In this document: positions 9,833 through 17,853 of the stretch, piece after piece
Numbering within the stretch: position 1 is the stretch's first letter
Layout: each line of letters opens with the position of its first letter
NCBI RefSeq assembly: GCF_015182285.1
Contig: NZ_PRDM01000006.1
Coordinates: 124,001-188,000, forward strand
Source of the DNA: Flavobacterium hungaricum
GTDB lineage: Bacteria; Bacteroidota; Bacteroidia; Flavobacteriales; Flavobacteriaceae
Length of the DNA stretch: 64,000 bases
Direction: 5' to 3'
Position numbers and translations under genes: made by a program
The notes under the pieces: model-generated
Told to the model about the DNA's origin: nothing
Databases searched by the model: none
What the model saw: the letters and a program-made list of their open reading frames with translations, nothing else

Positions 9833-10729
9833 ATGAAAATACTTCTTACTGGATCAACTGGTTTTTTAGGCTCAATTATAAAAAATGAACTATTAGAAGA
9901 CAATTTAATTACATTATCTCGGACAAATTCAGATTATAAAATTTCACTTGAGAATGAAGTGCCGGATTTTAAGGAAATTTTTGATTTAATTATACATGCT
10001 GCAGGAAAAGCGCATAGTGTTCCAAAAACTTCGGTCGAAAAAAAGCAATTTTTTGATGTGAATGTTGAAGGAACGTCTAATTTGTTAAAAGGATTACAAA
10101 AAACAGGTATTCCAAAACAATTTGTCTTTATAAGTTCTGTATCAGTATATGGACAAAATTCTGGTAAAAATATTGATGAGAACCATCCTTTACAGGCAGT
10201 GGATCCATATGGCTTGAGTAAAGTTGAATCGGAAAAGCTTGTCATTAATTGGTGTAAAGAAAACAATATCATTTGTACGATTTTACGTTTGCCTCTGTTA
10301 GTTGGTGAAAAACCTCCAGGTAATTTGGGCGCAATGATTAATGCAATTGATAAGGGGTATTATTTTAATATTGGAAACGGAAAAGCTAAAAAAAGTATGG
10401 TTTTGGCACAAGATGTAGCAGCATTTATTCTTAAGATTGCTAATACAGGAGGTATTTACAATCTTACAGATGGTTATCATCCTGATTTTTATGAATTAAG
10501 TACAGTTATTTCGATGAAAAAAAATAAAAAGACTCCTTTGAATATGCCCATATTTATTGCGAAACTGGCTGGGATTATTGGTGATTTGTTAGGAGAAAAA
10601 TCTCCAATAAATTCTTCGAAACTAAAAAAAATTACTTCAGATTTAACTTTTGATGATACAAAAGCTAGAAAAGCAGTAGGATGGAATCCAAAAAAAGTCT
10701 TAGAACATTTACAACATAATAGCTTGTAA
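9833..10729 (+). CDS. SDR-family NAD-dependent sugar epimerase/dehydratase
   Basis: 298 residues with 'GSTGFLG' at 7-13, the second strand motif 'IIHAAGKAH' near 53-61 and catalytic Y126/K130 in 'YGLSK'. Its length and the 'ILRLPLLVGEKPPGNLG' and 'YNLTDG' elements match the short epimerases found beside WecA/WbpL-type transferases, including lipid-linked or UDP-HexNAc 4-epimerases/reductases. The WecA-like gene is three genes downstream, separated by gmd and fcl. A role in making or modifying the first sugar is inferred; the exact reaction is not shown by sequence. Confidence 0.75.
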   Translation: MKILLTGSTGFLGSIIKNELLEDNLITLSRTNSDYKISLENEVPDFKEIFDLIIHAAGKAHSVPKTSVEKKQFFDVNVEGTSNLLKGLQKTGIPKQFVFISSVSVYGQNSGKNIDENHPLQAVDPYGLSKVESEKLVINWCKENNIICTILRLPLLVGEKPPGNLGAMINAIDKGYYFNIGNGKAKKSMVLAQDVAAFILKIANTGGIYNLTDGYHPDFYELSTVISMKKNKKTPLNMPIFIAKLAGIIGDLLGEKSPINSSKLKKITSDLTFDDTKARKAVGWNPKKVLEHLQHNSL

Positions 10730-10780
10730 GTATAAAAAATGATAATATAATTAGATTTAAGATCTATAAAAAATATAAAA

Positions 10781-11899
10781 ATGAAAACAGCACTTATAAC
10801 AGGTATTACAGGACAAGACGGTTCCTACTTGGCAGAATTATTATTGGAAAAAGGTTATATGGTTCATGGTGTTAAAAGAAGAGCTTCTTCTTTTAATACC
10901 CAACGTATTGATCATATCTACCAAGATCAGCACGAAGCACATGTAAATTTCAAATTACATTATGGAGATTTGACAGATTCTACAAATGTTATTAGAATTA
11001 TTCAAGAAGTACAGCCCGATGAGATTTACAATTTAGGTGCGATGAGCCACGTAAAAGTGTCTTTTGATTCTCCAGAATATGTTGCTAATGTTGATGGAAT
11101 CGGAACTTTAAGAATTTTAGAAGCTGTACGTATTTTAGGCCTAGAAAAAAAGACACGTATTTATCAAGCATCGACGTCTGAATTATATGGTGGTTTAGCT
11201 GAAAATAAAAATGAAAAAGGATTATATGATGAAAATTCACCTTTTTATCCACGTTCACCTTATGGAGTAGCAAAAATATACGGTTTCTGGATTACTAAGA
11301 ACTATCGCGAAGCTTACAATATGTATGCTTGTAATGGTATTTTATTCAATCATGAATCTCCACGTCGTGGAGAAACTTTTGTGACTCGTAAAATTACAAT
11401 GGCTGCTGCATCAATTGCTCTTAAAGAACAAGAATGTTTATATTTAGGTAACTTAGATGCACAACGTGATTGGGGACATGCTAAAGATTATGTAGAAGCA
11501 ATGTGGCGTATTTTACAGCAGGACGTTGCTGAAGATTATGTGATTGCAATGGGAGAAACTACTTACGTACGTGATTTTGTTAAAATGTCGTTTGCTGAAC
11601 TAGGAATAGAAGTGGAATTTAGAGGAGAAGGGGTAGATGAAAAAGGTTATGTTGCTTCTTGTAGTAATCCTGCTTATCAAATTGAAGTTGGAAAACAGAT
11701 TATCGCTGTAGATCCAGAATATTTCCGCCCAACAGAGGTAGATTTACTTATTGGTGATCCAACAAAATCTAAAACTAAATTAGGATGGGTTCCTAAATAT
11801 GATTTGGCAGGATTAGTGAAAGAAATGATAGCATCAGATCTTCAGTATGTTCAAAAAGAAAAAATGATAAAAGAGGTAAGATCGGCTGTTAGATATTAA
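10781..11899 (+). CDS. gmd: GDP-mannose 4,6-dehydratase
   Basis: 372 residues, the usual Gmd length. It has the diagnostic N-terminus 'ALITGITGQDGSYL' (Rossmann motif at 8-14), 'VKRRASSFNT' (NADP-binding RR segment), 'STSELYG' at 131-137 with catalytic T/E, and Y161/K165 in 'YGVAK'. 'FNHESPRRGETFVTRK' and 'GNLDAQRDWGHAKDY' are Gmd hallmarks. It converts GDP-D-mannose to GDP-4-dehydro-6-deoxy-D-mannose, the precursor of GDP-L-fucose. The next gene is the matching synthase. Base composition is less AT-rich than in the flanking transferase genes. Confidence 0.97.
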   Translation: MKTALITGITGQDGSYLAELLLEKGYMVHGVKRRASSFNTQRIDHIYQDQHEAHVNFKLHYGDLTDSTNVIRIIQEVQPDEIYNLGAMSHVKVSFDSPEYVANVDGIGTLRILEAVRILGLEKKTRIYQASTSELYGGLAENKNEKGLYDENSPFYPRSPYGVAKIYGFWITKNYREAYNMYACNGILFNHESPRRGETFVTRKITMAAASIALKEQECLYLGNLDAQRDWGHAKDYVEAMWRILQQDVAEDYVIAMGETTYVRDFVKMSFAELGIEVEFRGEGVDEKGYVASCSNPAYQIEVGKQIIAVDPEYFRPTEVDLLIGDPTKSKTKLGWVPKYDLAGLVKEMIASDLQYVQKEKMIKEVRSAVRY

Positions 11900-11937
11900 T
11901 TAAATAATAGATATTCTTTTCTAGTTAGAAATACATT

Positions 11938-12870
11938 ATGAACAAAACAGATAAAATATATATAGCTGGTCACCGTGGAATGGTTGGATCTGCTATTTTA
12001 AGAAAATTAAAATCTGAAGGATTTACAAATTTTGTTTTGAAAACTTCTTCAGAATTAGATTTAAGGAATCAACAAGCTGTCGCTAATTTTTTTGAAACAG
12101 AAAAACCAGATTATGTTTTTTTGGCTGCAGCTAAGGTCGGAGGGATTATTGCCAACAATACTTATAAAGGTGATTTTATTTATGAAAATCTGATGATTCA
12201 AAATAACGTAATTCATCAGGCATATTTAAACAATGTTAAAAAACTGATGTTTTTAGGTTCGTCTTGTATTTATCCTAAAATGGCTCCTCAGCCGCTAAAA
12301 GAAGAATACATGCTTACAGGAGAATTGGAGCCAACAAATGAACCGTATGCAATTGCAAAGATTGCCGGAATCAAAATGTGTGATGCTTATAGAGATCAGT
12401 TTGGCTGTAATTTTATTTCAGTAATGCCTACAAATTTGTATGGACCAAATGACAATTACGATTTAAAGAATTCTCATGTATTGCCAGCAATGCTCAGAAA
12501 ATTTATTACAGCTAAAAGGAATGGTGATGCGTCTGTAACAATTTGGGGAACTGGAAGTCCTAAAAGAGAATTTTTGCACGCTGATGATTTAGCAGAAGCT
12601 TGTTTGTACTTAATGAAAAATTATAATGAGCAAGGACTTGTAAATATTGGAGTAGGAGAAGATATTTCAATTTTAGATCTGGCAGTTCTAGTTAAAAAAA
12701 TTGTTGGATTTGAAGGTGAAATTCTAACTGATGTTTCTAAGCCAGACGGTACACCTCGTAAGCTTATGGATGTTTCTAAACTTAACGGTTTTGGCTGGAA
12801 AGCAAAAACTTCTTTAGAAGAAGGTATACAAAAAGTTTATGACGAAATAAAAGATACAAACTGGGAGTAA
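11938..12870 (+). CDS. fcl: GDP-L-fucose synthase
   Basis: 310 residues with 'GHRGMVG' at 11-17, 'AAKVGGI' at about 64-70, 'SSCIYP' at 108-113 and catalytic Y137/K141 in 'YAIAK'. 'PTNLYGPNDNYD' and 'WGTGSPKREFLH' complete the WcaG/Fcl fingerprint. It carries out 3,5-epimerisation and 4-reduction of the Gmd product to GDP-L-fucose, using NADPH. Directly downstream of gmd, it gives the locus a complete GDP-fucose branch provided GDP-mannose comes from elsewhere. Confidence 0.97.
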   Translation: MNKTDKIYIAGHRGMVGSAILRKLKSEGFTNFVLKTSSELDLRNQQAVANFFETEKPDYVFLAAAKVGGIIANNTYKGDFIYENLMIQNNVIHQAYLNNVKKLMFLGSSCIYPKMAPQPLKEEYMLTGELEPTNEPYAIAKIAGIKMCDAYRDQFGCNFISVMPTNLYGPNDNYDLKNSHVLPAMLRKFITAKRNGDASVTIWGTGSPKREFLHADDLAEACLYLMKNYNEQGLVNIGVGEDISILDLAVLVKKIVGFEGEILTDVSKPDGTPRKLMDVSKLNGFGWKAKTSLEEGIQKVYDEIKDTNWE

Positions 12871-12883
12871 TCTCATTTAAAAT

Positions 12884-13849
12884 ATGGAATACGTATTACT
12901 AGGTCTTATTTTAATGATTTTAATGTTGCTTTATTTTAGAGTGGCTGATCGTTTTAATATCATTGATAAACCAAATCTAAGAAGTTCACATACAGAAATC
13001 ACCTTAAGAGGAGGAGGCATCATTTTTTGGTTTGCCTCTTTGATTTATTTTGCGCAGCATCTTGAAAACAATTATTTTTTTTTCGCCGGAATTACATTGG
13101 TAAGTTTGGTAAGTTTTTGGGACGATATTCAGAGTCTGTCAAATAAAATTAGGATTTCAATTCATTTTCTGGCCATTTCATTGATCTTTTTGGATCTGGG
13201 AATCTTTAATACTTTACCAATCTGGCAGATTTTTACGGCTTATATTCTTGCTATAGGTTTAATCAATGCCTATAATTTTATGGATGGTATAAACGGTATA
13301 ACCGGTTTGTATACTTTATCTGTAATGGGAGCATTATTATATGTTAATACAAAAGTCCAGCTTTTTGTTGATGGAAGTTTTATAATGTATTCCATGATTG
13401 CAAGCTTAGTATTTTTGTTTTTCAATTACAGAAAAAAAGCCAAATGTTTTGCTGGTGATGTAGGAAGTATTGCCATTGCGTTTTGGATTATTTATTTGGT
13501 TTTAAAACTTATTGTGAATACAAATTCTCTAATCTGGCTTTTATTTTTAGCAGTTTACGGAGCTGATGCTGTTTGTACTATTTTTCATCGTTTATATCTA
13601 AAACAAAATATTTTCGAAGCGCACCGTTTACACCTTTACCAGATTTTAAGTAATGAGTATAAAATACAACACAGACTTGTTTCGTTGTACTATGCTTTGG
13701 TTCAGACAGGAATTTCTTTTTTAGTTATAACCCTTTATCAAAAAGTGAACGATATAGTTTTGTTTGTTATTGTTATTGTTCCATTGATAATGATTTACTC
13801 ATCCAAATTTTACTTGTTGAATAAATATAATGTAAAAGCAAAAGCATGA
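12884..13849 (+). CDS. WecA/MraY-family undecaprenyl-phosphate HexNAc-1-P transferase
   Basis: 321 residues with about ten membrane helices. The PNPT-family motifs are in place: 'FWDDIQSL' at 78-85 (catalytic DD), 'NFMDGINGITG' at 131-141, 'FAGDVGS' at 189-195 and the HxxxH-like 'AHRLHLYQ' at about 246-253. These enzymes start glycan synthesis by moving a HexNAc-1-phosphate to undecaprenyl phosphate. The length and the position beside a small SDR resemble WbpL. It is one of two initiating enzymes in the window; the other is at 46626. Its stop overlaps the next start as ATGA. Confidence 0.93.
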   Translation: MEYVLLGLILMILMLLYFRVADRFNIIDKPNLRSSHTEITLRGGGIIFWFASLIYFAQHLENNYFFFAGITLVSLVSFWDDIQSLSNKIRISIHFLAISLIFLDLGIFNTLPIWQIFTAYILAIGLINAYNFMDGINGITGLYTLSVMGALLYVNTKVQLFVDGSFIMYSMIASLVFLFFNYRKKAKCFAGDVGSIAIAFWIIYLVLKLIVNTNSLIWLLFLAVYGADAVCTIFHRLYLKQNIFEAHRLHLYQILSNEYKIQHRLVSLYYALVQTGISFLVITLYQKVNDIVLFVIVIVPLIMIYSSKFYLLNKYNVKAKA

Positions 13850-14271
13850 ATCCAAAAGTAATTCAGGGAGGAAGTTTTTCAGATCATAGAGGCAGTATTT
13901 CGTATGTAAATGATTTTACGTTTGAAAATATTGAAAGATTCTATATTATAAGTAACTCTGATGAAAACCCGATTCGCGCTTGGCAGGGGCATAAATTAGA
14001 TGCGAAAAATTTTTACTGTTTGACAGGTTCTTTCAAAATTTATTTTGTAAAAATAGATGATTGGCTAAATCCATCTAAAGATCTGCCAATTGAAACAATT
14101 TTGGTTTCAGAATCAGATAGTAAAATTGTTCATATTCCAGCAGGATATGCTAATGCTATAGAATCTTTAGAATCAAATTCAAAGTTAATTTCGTTTTCAA
14201 CATTACCACTTACAAAGGTTAGTGAAGATGATGTGCGATATGAAAGTAATTATTGGAAATTAAATGGATAA
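13846..14271 (+). CDS. WxcM-like cupin, putative nucleotide-sugar isomerase/epimerase
   Basis: A 141-residue single-domain RmlC-like cupin. 'SFSDHRGSISYVNDF' at the start, 'IRAWQGHKLDAKNFYCLTGS' and 'IVHIPAGYANAIESL' mark the cupin strands and the H/K cluster of sugar 3,4-ketoisomerase/3,5-epimerase relatives. It is shorter than true RmlC (encoded at 15424), so it is a paralogue with a different substrate. The ATGA overlap with the WecA-like gene and the 8-base overlap with the aminotransferase gene suggest it acts in the amino-sugar branch. Which keto-sugar it uses is open. Confidence 0.72.
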   Translation: MNPKVIQGGSFSDHRGSISYVNDFTFENIERFYIISNSDENPIRAWQGHKLDAKNFYCLTGSFKIYFVKIDDWLNPSKDLPIETILVSESDSKIVHIPAGYANAIESLESNSKLISFSTLPLTKVSEDDVRYESNYWKLNG

Positions 14272-15400
14272 TAAGAGAATTTATCTTTCATTACCCAGAC
14301 AAAGCGGTTCTGAACAGAATTACATTCAACGTGCCTTTGAAACCAACTGGATTACTTCAGGAGGACCGAATGTAAAGGAGTTTGAGAATACTTTAGAGAA
14401 GTATTTTGGAGAAAAATCATTTATTACAGCGTTAAATTCAGGAACATCTGCCATTCATTTGGCTTTAGTTGTATTGGGAATTAAAGCTGGAGATGAGGTT
14501 ATTTGTCAGAGTATGACTTTTTCAGCTTCAGCAAATCCAATTTTATACCAAGGAGCTTTACCAGTTTTTGTAGATAGCGAAAAAGAAACTTGGAATATTT
14601 GCCCAGAATTTTTAGAAATAGCAATAGAAGATAGGATTAAAAATGGTAAAAAGCCGAAAGCAATAATTGCAGTACATCTTTACGGAAATCCATATAAAAT
14701 TGAGGAAGTGCATGCTGTTGCAGCTAAATATGACATTCCAATAATAGAAGATAGTGCAGAAGCATTAGGAAGTTGTTATAAAGGTAAAAATTGTGGTGCA
14801 TTTGGTACAATAGGAATTTTGTCTTTTAATGGAAATAAAATAATAACAACTTCAAGTGGGGGAGCATTAATATCAAATTCTGCAATTGTTAAAGAAAAAG
14901 CATTGTTTTTTGCAACTCAGGCCAAAGACAAAGCAGTTCATTATCAGCATAGTGAGATTGGTTATAATTATAGAATGAGTAACGTCTGCGCAGGAATCGG
15001 TCTTGGTCAGATGGAGATTTTAGAAAAGAATATCCAAGAAAGAAGAGAAATAAATTCTTTTTACAAAGAACTTTTCACAAACATTAAAGAACTTACTGTT
15101 TTTGAAAATTCGAATCAGGATTTTTTTTCGAATTGTTGGCTGACAACAATTTTAGTTGATTATCATAATGAAAAAGATATAAATAGGGAAAAATTAAGAA
15201 TGGCATTTGAAAACGAAAATATCGAATGTCGCCCGCTTTGGAAGCCAATGCACTTACAGCCTATTTTTGAAGAATATCCCTATTATGGTAAAAATATTGC
15301 TGAGGGTTTATTTGAAAAAGGTTTATGTCTTCCATCGGGAAATCTATCTTTAGAGGATAAAAAAAGAATAAAAGAAGTAGTGGAAAACTTCTTTGTATAA
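14264..15400 (+). CDS. DegT/DnrJ/EryC1 PLP-dependent sugar aminotransferase
   Basis: 378 residues, fold-type I. 'NSGTSAIHLAL' (58-68) binds the PLP phosphate, 'IIEDSAEALGS' carries the PLP-N1 aspartate D163, and the Schiff-base lysine is K192 in 'SFNGNKIITTSSGG'. The last sequence and 'ETNWITSGGPNVKEFE' near the start resemble the PglE/bacillosamine-type 4-aminotransferases. Such enzymes aminate UDP-4-keto-6-deoxy-HexNAc made by PglF-type dehydratases; a dehydratase of that type is encoded at 17854. No PglD-like N-acetyltransferase is seen in the window. Likely product: a UDP-2-acetamido-4-amino-2,4,6-trideoxyhexose. Confidence 0.88.
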   Translation: MDNKRIYLSLPRQSGSEQNYIQRAFETNWITSGGPNVKEFENTLEKYFGEKSFITALNSGTSAIHLALVVLGIKAGDEVICQSMTFSASANPILYQGALPVFVDSEKETWNICPEFLEIAIEDRIKNGKKPKAIIAVHLYGNPYKIEEVHAVAAKYDIPIIEDSAEALGSCYKGKNCGAFGTIGILSFNGNKIITTSSGGALISNSAIVKEKALFFATQAKDKAVHYQHSEIGYNYRMSNVCAGIGLGQMEILEKNIQERREINSFYKELFTNIKELTVFENSNQDFFSNCWLTTILVDYHNEKDINREKLRMAFENENIECRPLWKPMHLQPIFEEYPYYGKNIAEGLFEKGLCLPSGNLSLEDKKRIKEVVENFFV

Positions 15401-15423
15401 TAAAATTAGAAGAAAAATTAAAC

Positions 15424-15972
15424 ATGAAGATTAAAGAAACATTTATAAAAGATTTAGTTATTGTTGAACCAACAGTTTTTGGTGATGAAAGAGGCTATTT
15501 TTTTGAGTCATATAGTAAAACTAAGTTTGAAGATTTAGGGATTAATATTGAGTTCGTTCAGGATAACCAGTCATTTTCCAAAAAAGGAACTTTAAGAGGT
15601 TTACATTATCAAAATCCGCCATTTGCACAAACGAAATTAGTGCGTGTTTTAGAAGGGGAAATTATTGATGTTGCAGTTGATTTGAGAAAAGATTCTCCTA
15701 CTTATGGAAAATCATTTAGTGTTTTATTATCTGCTGAGAATAAAAAGCAATTATTAGTTCCACAAGGATTCGCTCATGGATTTTCGGTTATCAGCGAAAC
15801 GGCATCTGTTATGTACAAATGCGATCAGTTTTATAATAAAGCTTCAGAGGGCGGAATTAAATATGATGATCCTTCTTTAAATATTGATTGGGGTTTGGAT
15901 TTAAATGATGCAATCGTTTCAGAAAAAGATCAGGTTCTTCCATTTATTGAGAATTGTAATAGTTTGTTCTAA
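15424..15972 (+). CDS. rmlC: dTDP-4-dehydrorhamnose 3,5-epimerase
   Basis: 182 residues, normal RmlC length. The cupin core includes 'GTLRGLHYQ' with the catalytic base H61, K71 and Y131 in 'SVMYKCDQFY', at the positions expected from characterised RmlC enzymes. 'FESYSKTKFEDLGI' and 'VQDNQSFS' are typical N-terminal elements. It epimerises C3 and C5 of dTDP-4-keto-6-deoxy-glucose in dTDP-L-rhamnose synthesis. Its stop codon TAA shares its last base with the ATG of rmlD. Confidence 0.96.
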   Translation: MKIKETFIKDLVIVEPTVFGDERGYFFESYSKTKFEDLGINIEFVQDNQSFSKKGTLRGLHYQNPPFAQTKLVRVLEGEIIDVAVDLRKDSPTYGKSFSVLLSAENKKQLLVPQGFAHGFSVISETASVMYKCDQFYNKASEGGIKYDDPSLNIDWGLDLNDAIVSEKDQVLPFIENCNSLF

Positions 15973-16817
15973 TGGGAAAAATACTTGTTACAGGAGCAAA
16001 TGGGCAGCTCGGTTCTGAGCTTGCAGTTTTGTCAAAATCGTATCCGGAATTTGAATGGATTTTTGCAGACAGAACAAAAATAACTTTGGATAATCTAGAT
16101 TTATTGAAAGTTCAGTTAGAAGAAATTAAACCTGATATTATATTTAATTGTGGAGCTTATACAGCAGTCGATAAAGCTGAAACTGAAAAAGACCTGGCGT
16201 TTACAATCAATCATCTCGCTGTAGCAATAATCGCTAATTATTCATTTGAAAATAATATAAAACTAATTCATGTCTCTACAGATTATGTGTTTGATGGATC
16301 TTCTTCTGTTGCTTTAAATGAAGATGCTGAAACAAATCCGATAAATGTGTATGGAGAAAGTAAATTGGCAGGTGAATTAGCTTGTTTGAAAGAAAATCCA
16401 AATTCAATTATTATTAGAACCTCTTGGGTTTATAGCAAATTTGGAAACAATTTTGTCAAAACAATGCAGCGATTGATGCAGGAACGAGATGAAATTAATG
16501 TGGTAAATGATCAGATTGGTTCGCCAACATATGCCGCAGATTTGGCTCAGGCAATGATTGATATTTTGAAATTTTCTAAATGGTTTCCAGGTATTTATAA
16601 TTATTCAAATGAAGGGGAAATTAGCTGGTATGAATTTGCAGTTTCTATAAAAGAATTAGGAAGATATAATTGCAAAGTTGGCGGTATACCGTCAGCTTCA
16701 TATCCAACTCCGGCAAAACGTCCTGAATTTTCATTATTAGATAAGAAAAAAATAAAAATATCTTATAATTTAGATATACCAGATTATAAGAAAAGTTTAA
16801 AAAATATGTTTATATAA
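15972..16817 (+). CDS. rmlD: dTDP-4-dehydrorhamnose reductase
   Basis: 281 residues, SDR fold. 'GANGQLG' at 8-14 binds NAD(P)H, 'VSTDYVFDG' at 101-109 is the RmlD signature, and catalytic Y127/K131 lie in 'NVYGESK'. 'IIRTSWVYSKFGNNFVKTM' and 'DQIGSPTYAADLA' are also family hallmarks. It reduces the 4-keto group in the final step to dTDP-L-rhamnose. The one-base overlap with rmlC (TAATG) implies coupled translation. Confidence 0.97.
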   Translation: MGKILVTGANGQLGSELAVLSKSYPEFEWIFADRTKITLDNLDLLKVQLEEIKPDIIFNCGAYTAVDKAETEKDLAFTINHLAVAIIANYSFENNIKLIHVSTDYVFDGSSSVALNEDAETNPINVYGESKLAGELACLKENPNSIIIRTSWVYSKFGNNFVKTMQRLMQERDEINVVNDQIGSPTYAADLAQAMIDILKFSKWFPGIYNYSNEGEISWYEFAVSIKELGRYNCKVGGIPSASYPTPAKRPEFSLLDKKKIKISYNLDIPDYKKSLKNMFI

Positions 16818-16886
16818 AATCTTCCGATTTAAATTTCCAACATATTCGTTTAAGAAATTTATATCTAAGATCTAAAATTAAGATTT

Positions 16887-17771
16887 ATGAAAGGAATTAT
16901 ATTAGCCGGAGGTTCTGGAACAAGATTACACCCATTAACATTGGCGGTTAGTAAACAGTTAATGCCAGTTTATGATAAACCAATGATTTATTACCCATTG
17001 TCAACTTTGATGATGGCTGGAATAAATGAAATTTTAATAATCTCAACACCTCATGATTTGCCCCATTTTAAAAAACTTTTAGGGGATGGAAATTCAATTG
17101 GCTGTAAATTCAGTTATGCTGAACAGCCGGATCCAAATGGATTGGCTCAAGCTTTTGTAATTGGAAAAGAATTTATTGGTTCTGATAAAGTAGCATTAGT
17201 ATTAGGCGATAATATTTTTTTTGGAACAAATATGCAGCAATTATTAAAAGACAACTCAGATCCAGAAGGAGGAGTCGTTTTTGCTTATCATGTCGCAGAT
17301 CCAGAAAGATATGGTGTTGTAGAATTCGATGAAAATAAAAATGCAATTTCTATAGAAGAAAAACCTCTGGAACCTAAATCAAATTATGCTGTTCCAGGGT
17401 TGTACTTTTATGATAATTCTGTAGTAGAAATTGCTGAAAATATTAAACCATCTGCACGAGGAGAATATGAAATTACAGATGTTAACAAAGTATATCTTGA
17501 AAAAGGAAAATTAAAAGTTGGTATTTTAAGTCGAGGAACTGCTTGGCTCGATACTGGAACTTTTAATAGCTTAATGCAAGCTGGGCAGTTTGTTCAGGTT
17601 CTTGAAGAAAGGCAAGGTTTAAAAGTTGGATGTATAGAAGAAATAGCATGGAGACAAGGATTTATTGATGATGAACAACTTGAAAAATTAGCACAATTGT
17701 TGTTAAAATCTGGATATGGAACTTATTTGTTGGATTTTTTAAAACAAAAGAAAAAGGGTGTTAAAATTTAA
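16887..17771 (+). CDS. rmlA: glucose-1-phosphate thymidylyltransferase
   Basis: 294 residues. The N-terminal nucleotidyltransferase signature 'ILAGGSGTRLHPLT' is clear, followed by 'SKQLMPVYDKPMIYYPLS', 'LGDNIFFG' and 'EEKPLEPKSNYAVPGLYFYD'. This is the RmlA1-type enzyme that makes dTDP-glucose from Glc-1-P and dTTP and starts the dTDP-rhamnose pathway. The 69-base gap before it holds no gene. With rmlC and rmlD, three of the four rml genes are present; rmlB is not in the window. Confidence 0.97.
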   Translation: MKGIILAGGSGTRLHPLTLAVSKQLMPVYDKPMIYYPLSTLMMAGINEILIISTPHDLPHFKKLLGDGNSIGCKFSYAEQPDPNGLAQAFVIGKEFIGSDKVALVLGDNIFFGTNMQQLLKDNSDPEGGVVFAYHVADPERYGVVEFDENKNAISIEEKPLEPKSNYAVPGLYFYDNSVVEIAENIKPSARGEYEITDVNKVYLEKGKLKVGILSRGTAWLDTGTFNSLMQAGQFVQVLEERQGLKVGCIEEIAWRQGFIDDEQLEKLAQLLLKSGYGTYLLDFLKQKKKGVKI

Positions 17772-17810
17772 ATTTGAAACACCAAACAGTCATTTAAAAT
17801 ATTTACTTTG

Positions 17811-17818
17811 TATTTTTG
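17811..17818 (+). promoter_or_regulatory. candidate Bacteroidota -7 element (TATTTTTG)
   Basis: An exact TAnnTTTG match lies about 35 bases before the TTG start of the PglF-type dehydratase gene. No clear TTG/TTTG -33 box is seen at the usual distance, so this is a -7-only candidate. A run of ten A at 17841-17850 sits between it and the start codon. Confidence 0.4.
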
Positions 17819-17853
17819 TATAGTATAGTTTACAGATTTTAAAAAAAAAAGAA

